This document shows positions 47,959-59,112 of a stretch of DNA of 64,000 nt, piece by piece. The position numbers and the translations under genes were made by a program. Origin of the DNA: Roseovarius sp. (GTDB lineage Bacteria; Pseudomonadota; Alphaproteobacteria; Rhodobacterales; Rhodobacteraceae); contig JAOSKR010000002.1 of NCBI GenBank assembly GCA_027493545.1, positions 620,001 through 684,000 of the forward strand, given 5' to 3'. Under the pieces are notes generated by a model. The model searched no databases, was not told the DNA's origin, and saw nothing but the letters and a program-made list of their open reading frames with translations. The first letter of the stretch is position 1. Each line of letters opens with the position of its first letter.

Positions 47959-47987
47959 TTGACGGGGCAGGGCGGCCCGCATAAGAA
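47959..47987 (+). promoter_or_regulatory. Promoter of tRNA-Asp pair
   Basis: TTGACG, 17 bases, TAAGAA; about 39 bases upstream of the first tRNA-Asp. This is a good sigma-70-type match in spacing and -35 sequence. Confidence 0.6.
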
Positions 47988-48025
47988 GCGCATCACGTCC
48001 GGGGTCGCCCCCGGGCGGGCAGCGG

Positions 48026-48102
48026 GCGGTTGTAGCTCAGTTGGTTAGAGTACCGGCCTGTCACGCCGGGGGTCGCGGGTTCGAGTCCCGTCAACCGCGC
48101 CA
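48026..48102 (+). tRNA. tRNA-Asp (anticodon GUC), copy 1
   Basis: Acceptor GCGGTTG/CAACCGC, D-arm GCTCAGTTGGTTAGAGT, anticodon stem CCGGC/GCCGG with loop CTGTCAC, T-arm GGGTTCGAGTCCC and encoded CCA. Confidence 0.97.
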
Positions 48103-48125
48103 CCGCTGCCCCGGACCCGTTTCGC

Positions 48126-48202
48126 GCGGTTGTAGCTCAGTTGGTTAGAGTACCGGCCTGTCACGCCGGGGGTCGCGGGTTCGAGTCCCGTCAACCGCGC
48201 CA
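48126..48202 (+). tRNA. tRNA-Asp (anticodon GUC), copy 2
   Basis: Identical over all 77 bases to the copy starting exactly 100 bases upstream; the 23-base spacer differs from the sequence following this copy. Probably co-transcribed with copy 1. Confidence 0.97.
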
Positions 48203-48249
48203 CATTCCCGATTTCCGATTTCGCGTTATCCAGCGGACAAGGACGGCCG

Positions 48250-49131
48250 TCAGGCCGGACGCGCGGCGTCGAGGAAGGCGGCAATCGCCTCCGCCGTCGC
48301 CTCGGGCGCGGTGTCGGGAAAGAAATGCCCGCCCGCGATCGCCGCGGCCCGGATGTCGGTGCATTTCGCGGCCCAGGTCGCCGGCACGTCGAATTCCCGC
48401 GCCATCGCCCCCCGCGCCCCGTAAAGCACCGTTGTCGGGCAGGCGACGCGCTGGCCCGGATCGGCGGCGTCATCGGTGAAATCATGGGTCAGCGCGGCGC
48501 GGTAGTCGTTGCACATGCCGCGAATCGTCGCCGTGTCGCGCCAGGCGGCGCGGTAGGCGTCGAGCTGGTCCGCGTCGAAATCCTCCAGCCGCGCGCCGCC
48601 CCAGCCGAGCAGGCAGGCCTCGAAGAAGAAATCGGGATCGTGCCCGATCAGCGTCTCGGGAAAGGGCGCGGGCTGGGCGAGAAAGAACCAGTGCCAATAG
48701 GCCGCCGCGACCTCGCGCCGGAGCGGATCGAGCACCGTATGGGTGGGCACGATGTCCATCACGCAAAGCCGCTCCACCGCCCCGGGCGTGTCGAGCGCCG
48801 GGCGATGCGCCACCCGCCCGCCGCGGTCGTGCCCGGCCACGGCAAAGCGCGCGTGTCCCAGTTCGGCCATCAATGCCAGCTGGTCGCGGGCCATCTCGCG
48901 AAAGCTGTAATCGGCAACCTGCGCCGGCTTGTCGCTGGCGCCGTAGCCGCGCAGGTCGGGGCAGATCACGGTATGGGTTTGGGCCAGCACCGGGGCGATG
49001 CGCGCCCACATCGCCCGGGTCTGGGGAAAGCCGTGCAACAGCAGCAGGGGCGGCCCGGCGCCGCCGATGCTGTAGCCGATCCCGACACCCGCGGGACACG
49101 CGGCGCGGTCGTCGAACCCGGGAATGCGCAT
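48250..49131 (-). CDS. Haloacetate dehalogenase-like alpha/beta hydrolase
   Basis: A 293-residue alpha/beta hydrolase in which the nucleophile is Asp, not Ser: AGHDRGGRVAHR with Asp102, Arg103 and Arg106. The other residues known from fluoroacetate dehalogenase all have counterparts: Asp126 (VMDIVPT), His147 and Trp148 (AYWHWFFLAQP), Tyr210 (CNDYRAA) and His269 (AGGHFFPD). LLLHGFPQTRAMW carries the oxyanion hole. This is a strong match to haloacetate/fluoroacetate dehalogenases, though many such homologues are untested and may act on chloroacetate or other substrates. No transporter or regulator is adjacent. Confidence 0.85.
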   Translation of the reverse strand: MRIPGFDDRAACPAGVGIGYSIGGAGPPLLLLHGFPQTRAMWARIAPVLAQTHTVICPDLRGYGASDKPAQVADYSFREMARDQLALMAELGHARFAVAGHDRGGRVAHRPALDTPGAVERLCVMDIVPTHTVLDPLRREVAAAYWHWFFLAQPAPFPETLIGHDPDFFFEACLLGWGGARLEDFDADQLDAYRAAWRDTATIRGMCNDYRAALTHDFTDDAADPGQRVACPTTVLYGARGAMAREFDVPATWAAKCTDIRAAAIAGGHFFPDTAPEATAEAIAAFLDAARPA

Positions 49132-49157
49132 CGCCCGCGATCCCGCCCGCGCCCCGC

Positions 49158-49625
49158 CTACCAGCCGATATACTCGGCGAATTCGCCCAGCGAGGTCTCC
49201 CAGCGCTCGATCAGGCGCTCGAAGGCCGGGGCCGGCATGCCGTCCATCCCGGCCACGAAATGCACGAGATGGGGGTCATCCTCGTCATCGAGATAGGCCC
49301 GGCCGAGAAGCTTGTTTTCGTTCCAGCTGTTGATCGACTTGATGGCCATCCCGTTTTCCATGTCGAAACCGGCGGCGAACATCACGTCCTGACAGGCGCG
49401 GTTGTCCTCGCAACCATAGAACACGATCTGGTAGTTCCAGCCCGAGGCGGCGCTCTTGATCAGCGGATCGCCGGCGCTGTCGGTGGTGATCTCGGCCTTG
49501 TATCCGCCCTTGAGCAGGGCGGCAGCGATGCTTTCGGGATAGGCGGCGGATACCGACTGTGCCGAGGCCGCCGTGGTGGTGGCAAGCGCCGCCGCGACGA
49601 AAATGGACGTGAATTTCAGAGCCAC
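49158..49625 (-). CDS. YbjN-domain secreted protein
   Basis: A 155-residue protein with a signal peptide (VALKFTSIFVAAALATTTAA) and a YbjN-like domain (SIAAALLKGGYKAEITTDSA, YGCEDNRACQDVMFAAGFDM, KLLGRAYLDDEDDPHLVHFV). The GTG start at 49625 has AAAGGA upstream; an ATG at 49658 would add eleven basic residues. YbjN proteins resemble type III secretion chaperones structurally, but this exported form has no known function. The Cys pair suggests a disulfide. Confidence 0.75.
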   Translation of the reverse strand: MALKFTSIFVAAALATTTAASAQSVSAAYPESIAAALLKGGYKAEITTDSAGDPLIKSAASGWNYQIVFYGCEDNRACQDVMFAAGFDMENGMAIKSINSWNENKLLGRAYLDDEDDPHLVHFVAGMDGMPAPAFERLIERWETSLGEFAEYIGW

Positions 49626-49681
49626 TGGAAAATCCTTTCGAGGAACATACGCCCGCACGGCTGCCGGCAGACGCGCCGACC

Positions 49682-51068
49682 TTAGGGTCGGCGGCTGAGC
49701 GAATCAAGCACCCGCACCCAGCTGCGCATGCCCTTGTGAAAGCTTTCGACGTTGTACTTCTCGTTCGGGGAGTGGATGGCGTCATCCTCCTGCGCAAATC
49801 CGATCAGCATCGATTCGAGCCCGAGGATGTCCTTGAAATGGCGCGTCACCGGGATCGAGCCGCCCATGCCGGCAAAGACCGCCTCGCGGCCCCATTCCTC
49901 CGAAAGCGCCCGGCGCGCGCGCTCGAATTCGGGGCGCGAGATGTCCATCACCGCGGCCGGAGAGCCGTCGAGATCATTGTCCCGAGGTCACGCGTGCGTC
50001 CTGCGGCAGTCGCGCCTCGACATGGGCGCGCACGCGCCGGCGCACGGCGTTGGGGTCCATCTCGCCCACCAGCCGGCAGGTGAACTTGCAATGGGCCTCG
50101 GCGGGGATCACCGTCTTGCTGCCGGCGCCCTGATAGCCGCCCCAGAGGCCGTTGATTTCCAGCGTCGGGCGCGCCCATTGCTGTACCAGCGCCGAATAGC
50201 CCGCCTCGCCATGGGGCCGGCTGAGGCCGACGGCGCCGAGATAGCTTTCCTCATCAAAACCGCTGTTCTGCCATTGCCGCAGCAACTCGTCGGGCACCTC
50301 CTCGACGCCCTCGTAAAAGCCCGCGACCGCCACCCGGCCGGTTTCATCGTGAAAGGAGGCGATGATGCGCGCGATCTCTTTCAGCGGGTTGAGCGCGGGC
50401 CCGCCGTAATGGCCCGAATGCAGGTCGATGCGCGGCCCGTGCAGGGTGAAGTCGTCCTTGAGCATGCCGCGGAGTTGCGAGGCGATCGAGGGCACCCCCG
50501 GCGCCACCATCGCGGTGTCGCACACCAGTGCCAGATCGGCCGACAGTTCGGCGGCGTTTTCCCGCAGGAACGGGACCAGCGAGGGCGAGCCCGATTCCTC
50601 CTCGCCCTCGAAAAAGAAGGTCAGCCGGCAGGGCAGGCGGCCGTGAACCTCGACCCAGGCGCGGCAGGCCTCGACAAACGTCATCAGCTGGCCCTTGTCG
50701 TCCGAGGCACCGCGGGCGCGGATCACCCGGCCGTTTTCGGCCGTGTCCTGCAAGACCGGCTCGAACGGGTCGGTGCGCCATTGATCCAGCGGATCGACCG
50801 GCTGCACGTCGTAATGGCCGTAAAACAGCAGATGCGGCCCCTCGCCCGGAACATGGCCCACCACCATCGGGCGGCCGGGCGTGTCGCGGCGCTCGGCCGC
50901 GATGCCGATGCCTTGCAGGTCGTTCACCAGCCAGTCGGCGGCCTGCCGGCAGGCGTCGGCATGGGCGGGGTCGGTCGAGATCGAGGGGATTCGCAAGAAC
51001 GCCATCAGGCGCTCGATCGCGGGCTCGAGCTGGTCGTCGATGCGGCTCAGGACGGCGTCTGCGGCCAT
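49682..51068 (-). CDS. M20-family dipeptidase, interrupted by one base
   Basis: A zinc exopeptidase of about 461 residues. Metal-binding motifs are [20 protein letters not shown] (His, Asp), [13 protein letters not shown] and [14 protein letters not shown] (catalytic Glu pair). The dimerisation domain contains [17 protein letters not shown]. One base must be removed at 49981-49983 to join the frame with the ending ([40 protein letters not shown]), which carries the last zinc His. Probably cleaves dipeptides or N-acylated amino acids. Confidence 0.9.
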
Positions 51069-51134
51069 GTCGGGCTCCTTGCAGGAATGTTATCGTGCGA
51101 CAAGCTAACAGCCGGGCTGGCACTGTCCAGAAGC

Positions 51135-51148
51135 TTGACCTAGGTCAA
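51135..51148. promoter_or_regulatory. FNR/FnrL-type binding site upstream of hemA
   Basis: TTGACCTAGGTCAA is a perfect palindrome fitting the FNR-family consensus TTGA-N6-TCAA. It lies 198 bases before the hemA start and 67 bases before the divergent M20 peptidase start. hemA is a known FnrL target in photosynthetic relatives, so oxygen-responsive control is likely here too. Confidence 0.7.
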
Positions 51149-51345
51149 TGAGGGGATGCGCGGCAATTTGTACCGTGAGCGGTATCAGGGGGCGGCCCCG
51201 TTTGCACAATGGGCGCGGACCCTTTAATGAGGCGCACGACTCCCCCGGGACCCGTCATGGGGCGGTGGGGGCGGTCACGCCGGACCGCGAGAGAGAGACG
51301 CCACGCGAGGACGCGGCGGCAAGGACGGCCAAGGAGGGCAAGGAC

Positions 51346-52569
51346 GTGGATTACACCGCCAAGCTGGACGACGCGATCGCCCGCCTGCATGAGGAAGGCC
51401 GCTACCGGACCTTCATCGACATCGAGCGCAAGCGCGGGCAGTTTCCCCACGCCACCCGGCGCCGTACCGACGGCACCGAACGGCCGATCACGGTGTGGTG
51501 CGGCAACGACTATCTCGGCATGGGTCAGCATCCGGTGGTGCTGGCGGCGATGCACGAGGCGATCGACGCCACCGGCGCCGGATCGGGCGGCACCCGCAAC
51601 ATCTCGGGCACGACGGTCTATCACAAGCGGCTCGAGGCCGAACTCGCCGATCTGCACGGCAAGGAGGCGGCGCTGCTCTTCACCTCGGCCTACATCGCCA
51701 ACGACGCGACACTGTCGACGCTGCCGAAACTGTTTCCCGGGCTGATCATCTATTCCGATGCGCTCAATCACGCCTCGATGATCGAGGGTGTGCGCCGCAA
51801 CGGCGGTGCCAAGCGGATCTTCCGTCACAACGATGTCGGGCACCTTCGCGAGCTGATGGCGGCCGACGACCCGGCCGCGCCCAAGCTCATCGCCTTCGAG
51901 AGCGTCTATTCGATGGACGGCGATTTCGGCCCCATCGAGGCCATCTGCGACCTGGCCGACGAGTTCGGCGCGCTGAGCTATATCGACGAGGTCCACGCGG
52001 TCGGTCTCTATGGCCCCCGCGGCGCCGGCGTGGCCGAACGCGACCGGCTGATGCACCGGCTCGACATTATCAACGGCACCCTGGCCAAGGGCTTTGGCGT
52101 GATGGGCGGATATATCGCCGCCAGTGCGAAAATGTGCGACGCCATAAGGTCTTATGCGCCGGGCTTCATCTTTACCACGTCGCTGCCGCCGGCGGTTGCG
52201 GCCGGGGCCGCGGCCAGCGTGGCGCATCTCAAGCGCGACCACGCGCGGCGCGAGAAACACCAGACCCAGGCGAAGATCCTCAAGACCCGGCTCAAGGGGA
52301 TGGGGCTGCCGATGATCGATCACGGCAGCCATATCGTGCCGGTGATCGTGGGCGATCCGGTGCATACCAAGCAGCTTTCCGACATGCTGCTGGAGGGTTA
52401 CGGCATCTATGTCCAGCCGATCAACTTCCCCACCGTGCCGCGCGGCACCGAACGGCTGCGCTTCACGCCCTCGCCGGTGCATGGCCCCGACGAGATGGAC
52501 CGGCTGGTGCGCGCCATGGACGAACTATGGAGCCAATGCGCGCTGAATCGTGCCGAATTGACCGGGTGA
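51346..52569 (+). CDS. hemA: 5-aminolevulinate synthase
   Basis: Makes 5-aminolevulinate from glycine and succinyl-CoA (the C4 or Shemin route to heme and, where present, bacteriochlorophyll). The GTG start at 51346 has AAGGAGGG upstream and gives 407 residues. The PLP lysine is Lys248 in [11 protein letters not shown], the same number as in Rhodobacter. Other features are [30 protein letters not shown] and [17 protein letters not shown]. The enzyme itself marks the organism as alphaproteobacterial. The upstream leader of about 200 bases carries an FnrL-type box. Confidence 0.97.
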   Translation: MDYTAKLDDAIARLHEEGRYRTFIDIERKRGQFPHATRRRTDGTERPITVWCGNDYLGMGQHPVVLAAMHEAIDATGAGSGGTRNISGTTVYHKRLEAELADLHGKEAALLFTSAYIANDATLSTLPKLFPGLIIYSDALNHASMIEGVRRNGGAKRIFRHNDVGHLRELMAADDPAAPKLIAFESVYSMDGDFGPIEAICDLADEFGALSYIDEVHAVGLYGPRGAGVAERDRLMHRLDIINGTLAKGFGVMGGYIAASAKMCDAIRSYAPGFIFTTSLPPAVAAGAAASVAHLKRDHARREKHQTQAKILKTRLKGMGLPMIDHGSHIVPVIVGDPVHTKQLSDMLLEGYGIYVQPINFPTVPRGTERLRFTPSPVHGPDEMDRLVRAMDELWSQCALNRAELTG

Positions 52570-52681
52570 TCCCGGCACGGGTGCAAAAAAAGTTGCGTTA
52601 TGGTAAGCTCTTGTGAAGAAAAGAGCGGGAACCGAATCAAAAATCGGTTACAGGTGACAGGACGCAAGGGGCAGGGTGCGC

Positions 52682-53938
52682 ATGGCCATACGCCGCTGGA
52701 GATCGGCAGATACCCGTGCAGAGACGGACAAGCCGCGCGGGTTTGACGGTTACGATCTGCGGTTGGGCGACGTCATGCGGGGCGAGCGTGCGACGCTGGG
52801 CAAATCGCTGCTCGATGTCGAGCGCGAAATCCGCATTCGCGCCACCTATATCGCCGCGATCGAGAACGCCGACCCCGACGCCTTCGACACGCCGGGGTTC
52901 ATTCCCGGCTACGTGCGCTCCTACGCGCGCTATCTGGGCATGGACCCGGATGACGCCTTTGCCGCGTTCTGCGCCGAATGCGGATTCTCGGTGGCGCATG
53001 GCATGTCGGCGGGTGCCTCGGGCAACCGTCAGCCCGCTCCGCGCAAGCGGCGCGCGCAGGGACCGGGCGCCGATCCGCTGATCACTCCGGTGACACCGTT
53101 CCTGCCCGCGCGCGAGAGCCTGCTCAGCCGGATCGAGCCCGCTGCCATCGGCTCGGCGGCGGTGCTGCTGACGCTTATCGCCGGCATCGGCTATGGCGGC
53201 TGGAGCGTGGTCAACGAAATCCAGCGCGTCCAGGTCGTGCCGGTCGAGAACACGCCCGACGTGCTGACCGATCTCGATCCGCTCGATGGCGCGACATCCG
53301 CCGCGGCCGCGATGGCCGAAGACCCCGCCGGGACGACGTCCGGGATCGGCGTCTTTGGCAACGGCGGTGACGGGCTTGACCGGCTCTACCGCCCCGAGGC
53401 CCTGGATTTGCCGGTGATGGTGGCGCGCGACGCCCCGATCTCGACCCTCGACCCGTCCGAAATCGGCAGTTTCCGGCCCGGATTGCCTGTGATCTCGGCG
53501 AGCGACGAGCGGGCCACCCGCAGCGCCATCGAGACAGCCATCGCCGGGGTGATCGGCGGCGACGATACGGCGACCCCGCCCAAGGTCGTGGCCGATCCGC
53601 CGCCCGGCGTGAAGATCGTCGCGGTGCGTCCGGCCTGGGTCCGCGTCAGCGACGCGCGCGGCAGCATCATCTTCGAGGGCATCCTCAACGGCGGCGACAC
53701 CTACAGCGTGCCCGCCACCGAAGAGCCGCCGACGCTGCGCGTGGGCGAATCGGGGGCGGTCTATTTTCAGGTGGCGGGCAGGCATTTCGGCCCGGTCGGA
53801 CCCAAGGGTTCGGTCACATCTGGGCTGACACTGGCCGCCGAGGCGCTGACCGCGCGTTACCAGGTGGCCGATATCAGCGATGACCGCGATCTCGAAAGCT
53901 ACGTCGCCTCGCTGGAACAGGGCGAAACCCGCGATTAG
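52682..53938 (+). CDS. RodZ-like helix-turn-helix membrane protein (DUF4115)
   Basis: A 418-residue protein with the RodZ layout: N-terminal HTH_25 (LGDVMRGERATLGKSLLDVE, TYIAAIENADPDAFDTPGFI, PGYVRSYARYLGMDPDDAFA), basic linker, one transmembrane helix (IGSAAVLLTLIAGIGYGGW), a variable linker and a C-terminal DUF4115 beta domain (VRPAWVRVSDARGSIIFEGI). RodZ links MreB to the cell envelope. A GTG at 52676 in frame is an alternative start. Located before ispG, its usual neighbour in Rhodobacterales. Confidence 0.87.
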   Translation: MAIRRWRSADTRAETDKPRGFDGYDLRLGDVMRGERATLGKSLLDVEREIRIRATYIAAIENADPDAFDTPGFIPGYVRSYARYLGMDPDDAFAAFCAECGFSVAHGMSAGASGNRQPAPRKRRAQGPGADPLITPVTPFLPARESLLSRIEPAAIGSAAVLLTLIAGIGYGGWSVVNEIQRVQVVPVENTPDVLTDLDPLDGATSAAAAMAEDPAGTTSGIGVFGNGGDGLDRLYRPEALDLPVMVARDAPISTLDPSEIGSFRPGLPVISASDERATRSAIETAIAGVIGGDDTATPPKVVADPPPGVKIVAVRPAWVRVSDARGSIIFEGILNGGDTYSVPATEEPPTLRVGESGAVYFQVAGRHFGPVGPKGSVTSGLTLAAEALTARYQVADISDDRDLESYVASLEQGETRD

Positions 53939-54031
53939 GACGCCGAGGACCGGCCGGCGATTGCCGCGCCGGGCCCGAGGCTCTACATAGGTCGCGCAAG
54001 ACCCTTCCCAATTTCCGCGGGACCGTTTCCG

Positions 54032-55161
54032 ATGTCGCACAATCCCATCCGCCCCTGGCGCAACATTCACCGCCGCAAGAGCCGCCGGATCATGGTCGGC
54101 ACCGTACCGGTGGGCGGCGACGCGCCGATCAGCGTCCAGACCATGACCAACACGCTCACCACCGATGTCGCCGCCACCGTGGCGCAGGTGCAGGCGGCGG
54201 CCGATGCCGGCGCCGATATCGTGCGCGTCTCGGTGCCCGACGAGGCCAGTTCCCGGGCGCTGCGCGACATCGTGCGCGAGAGCCCGGTGCCGATCGTGGC
54301 CGACATCCATTTTCACTACCGCCGCGCCATCGAGGCGGCCGAGGCCGGCGCCGCCTGCCTGCGGATCAACCCCGGCAACATCGGCAGCCCCGACCGGGTG
54401 CGCGAGGTGATCGCGGCGGCGCGCGATCACGGGCTTTCGATGCGCATCGGAGTCAATGCCGGCAGCCTGGAAAAGCATCTGCTGGAACGGTACGGCGAAC
54501 CCTGTCCCGATGCGATGGTCGCCTCGGGGATGGAGCACATGCGGATCCTGCAGGACAACGATTTCCACGACTTCAAGATTTCGGTGAAGGCATCGGACGT
54601 GTTCATGGCTGCCGCCGCCTATACCGAACTGGCCGAGCGCTGCGATGCGCCCATTCATCTCGGCATCACCGAGGCCGGCGGGCTGATGTCGGGCACCATC
54701 AAGTCGGCGATCGGGCTCGGCAACCTGTTGTGGATGGGTATCGGCGACACCATCCGCGTCAGCCTCTCGGCCGACCCGGTCGAGGAGGTGCGGGTGGGCT
54801 TCGAGATTCTCAAGTCGCTGGGGCTGCGCCACCGCGGCGTCAACATCATCTCGTGCCCGTCCTGCGCGCGTCAGGGTTTCGACGTGATCCGCACCGTCGA
54901 GGTGCTGGAAAAGCGGCTCGAGCACATCCGGACCCCGATGAGCCTGTCGATCATCGGCTGCGTCGTCAATGGCCCCGGCGAGGCGCTGATGACTGATGTC
55001 GGCTTTACCGGCGGCGGCGCCGGCAGCGGCATGGTCTACCGGCCGGCAAGACCAGCCACAAGATGAGCAACGAGCGGATGATCGACCATATTGTCGAGGC
55101 GGTCGAGAAGCGCGCCGCCGAGATCGAGGCCGGCGCCTCTGAGCGCCCGGCGGCCGAATAG
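54032..55161 (+). CDS. ispG: 4-hydroxy-3-methylbut-2-enyl-diphosphate synthase, interrupted by one base
   Basis: The penultimate enzyme of the non-mevalonate isoprenoid pathway, with a 4Fe-4S cluster held by Cys275, Cys278 (SCPSCARQG) and Cys310 ([11 protein letters not shown]). The substrate barrel is complete ([37 protein letters not shown]). Near 55040 one base is missing: adding it gives the usual ending VYLAGKTSHK and a protein of 376 residues; as written, the frame stops at 55066. An essential gene, so a sequencing error is by far the simplest explanation. Confidence 0.96.
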
Positions 55162-55596
55162 CGGCGGATCACCGCGCCGCGGCGCAACCCGCTCCAGGTC
55201 ATTGATTTCGCGCGTGCGAGGGCCCGAATCCGGGTTCCCGCATTCCGGACGCCACAGGTCGGCTGTGTCGGTCCGCGGGGCAGGGAGCCGAGCCGCCCCC
55301 GCCGGGGACCGGCGGGCGCACCTCCCTGTATCCGTTCAATCGCAAGCACCCGTCCGCCCCGGGCCTGACCCGGGGCCTCGCCCGGCCGGAAAGAGGGACC
55401 TCGGTTCGGGGGCCGGGGCGTGTGATCGGTCTGGCCTGGCGTGACATGCGTTATGGCGTGTTGCGTCTGATTGAAGCACCTGCCCGTCGCGCCAGCGACG
55501 GGCACGCGACCGCCCGCTCCAAGGCGGGCGCGTTCCGCGCCCACCCGGGCGGTCGCGTGCCCGCCGTCGAACCGTTTCCAATTGAACGCGACACGT
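55162..55596. other. Intergenic region between ispG and uvrB
   Basis: About 435 bases. 55456-55595 is a repeat element. The first part (55162-55440) contains GC-rich inverted stretches such as GCCCCGGGCCTGACCCGGGGC near 55355 but no gene. Confidence 0.5.
55456..55595. repeat. Composite repeat (families A and B) copy 3
   Basis: The left end GCGTGTTGCGTCTGATTG resembles the left end of family A (40970). The right part, 55553-55593, is identical to 21865-21905. The two outer ends are imperfect inverted repeats (13 of 18). An inner hairpin CGCCCGC/GCGGGCG lies at 55511-55530. Confidence 0.7.
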
Positions 55597-57789
<2,193 letters not shown>

Positions 57790-57955
57790 CGGCGATTCCT
57801 CGGGTTGTGGACCAGAGTTGATGCCTTTGCCGGCCAGTTCAAGCGGGCGCGGGCGCCGGAGCCGGGAAAACGCCGCCCGCGCACCCGATTTTCGCCCGAT
57901 TTGCCGCCCATTTTCCGCCCCGTGACCAGGCCCGTGGCCAGCAAGGAGCGCCAGC

Positions 57956-59004
57956 ATGTTCAACGCCTATGCCGTGGGTTTCGTCTGCGTTGCCGCCACC
58001 GCCGCGCTGGGGTCGATTACGTCACCCAGGCGCGCCAGGCCGGCGCGCGGCCCGGCGAATTCGCACTCGCCGCCTATGCCGGAACCGTTCCCGCCCGCGT
58101 TGCCGGCGCGCTGTCCGCCGCCGACCGGACCCGCCGCCAGGCCAGGTCGGCCCGCGAGTATCTGCCGCAGGCCGCCGCCGGCTGGGAGCGCGGCAAGTGG
58201 GAGCGCGACGCCGAGGCCGACGATGCCGCGATGCGCGGCCTGTCCTTTCTGGAACAGCGCGCGCTCAAGGACGCGATCAAGCAGGCGCGCAAGGCCGCCC
58301 GCGAAGAGGTCTACGAATATGTGCGCGGCGCCGATGTCGTGCGCCTTTCGGCGCGGTTCGAGCCGCGTCCCGGGGAGGGCGCTCGCCCCGGGCGGGTCAC
58401 GGCGTTTGTCAGCCCCGAAATCGATCCCGCCGCCGCCCGGCTGGAGGGCTACGACATCGTGCAGGGGGTCTTTTTCTTTCGCCTCGCCGATCCCGCGACC
58501 GGCGCCGGCGCCGACCCCGAGGGGCCGGTGATGCTGCAGGCGTGGCTCGGCGACGGGCTGGCCATCGGGGTCTACGCCGATCGCCCGGTCGAGGGTCTGC
58601 CGGCGCTGCTTGACGCCATCGACTACGGCGCGCTCAACGCCATGCTCGACGAGCCTGTGGCCCATGTCGGCCGCGATGCCCTGCCCGTGCCCGAGGGCCA
58701 GAAGGCGCGGCTTCTCGAACTGGCGGCGGCGGCCCATATGGCCGATCCCGCGGCACTTCCGGCCGCGGCGGACGCGGGCGACGAGGCCGCGTCAATGACG
58801 GGTGCCCCGGCCCGTATGGCGGCGGGTGGTGGCGGTCAGGCACTGTCGCCCGCGCGCCCCGCGCCCAAAGACACGGTGTCGCGGCTGACGCCGGGCCAGG
58901 CGGGCCAGGCGGGCGGGCAGGGTGGCAATGCCGGACCCAAGCGGCTGACGCTTTCGGGCGGGCGGTCGTGCCTTGGCGCGTCCTCGGGACGTCTTTGCGA
59001 CTGA
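57956..59004 (+). CDS. Unknown protein with N-terminal signal/anchor, interrupted by one base
   Basis: I do not recognise this family. The start at 57956 has AAGGAG upstream and gives a hydrophobic N-terminus ([19 protein letters not shown]). One base must be added to G4 at 58009-58012; the frame then continues [20 protein letters not shown]. The protein of about 349 residues is Ala-rich and helical up to residue 120, has a beta-rich middle ([36 protein letters not shown]) and ends in a low-complexity Gly/Gln/Ala tail with [12 protein letters not shown]. It lies between divergent uvrB and the DMGDH-like gene. Likely exported or membrane-anchored; no function proposed. Confidence 0.7.
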
Positions 59005-59112
59005 CAGCCGGCCCGGGGCGTCGGTTTTGCGCCGCTTTGCGTCGGCTGGACCATCCAACTCTTTGCTGAGATGCTAAAACCCGCCGGAGACACGCGCAGG
59101 GAGTCGCAGCAG

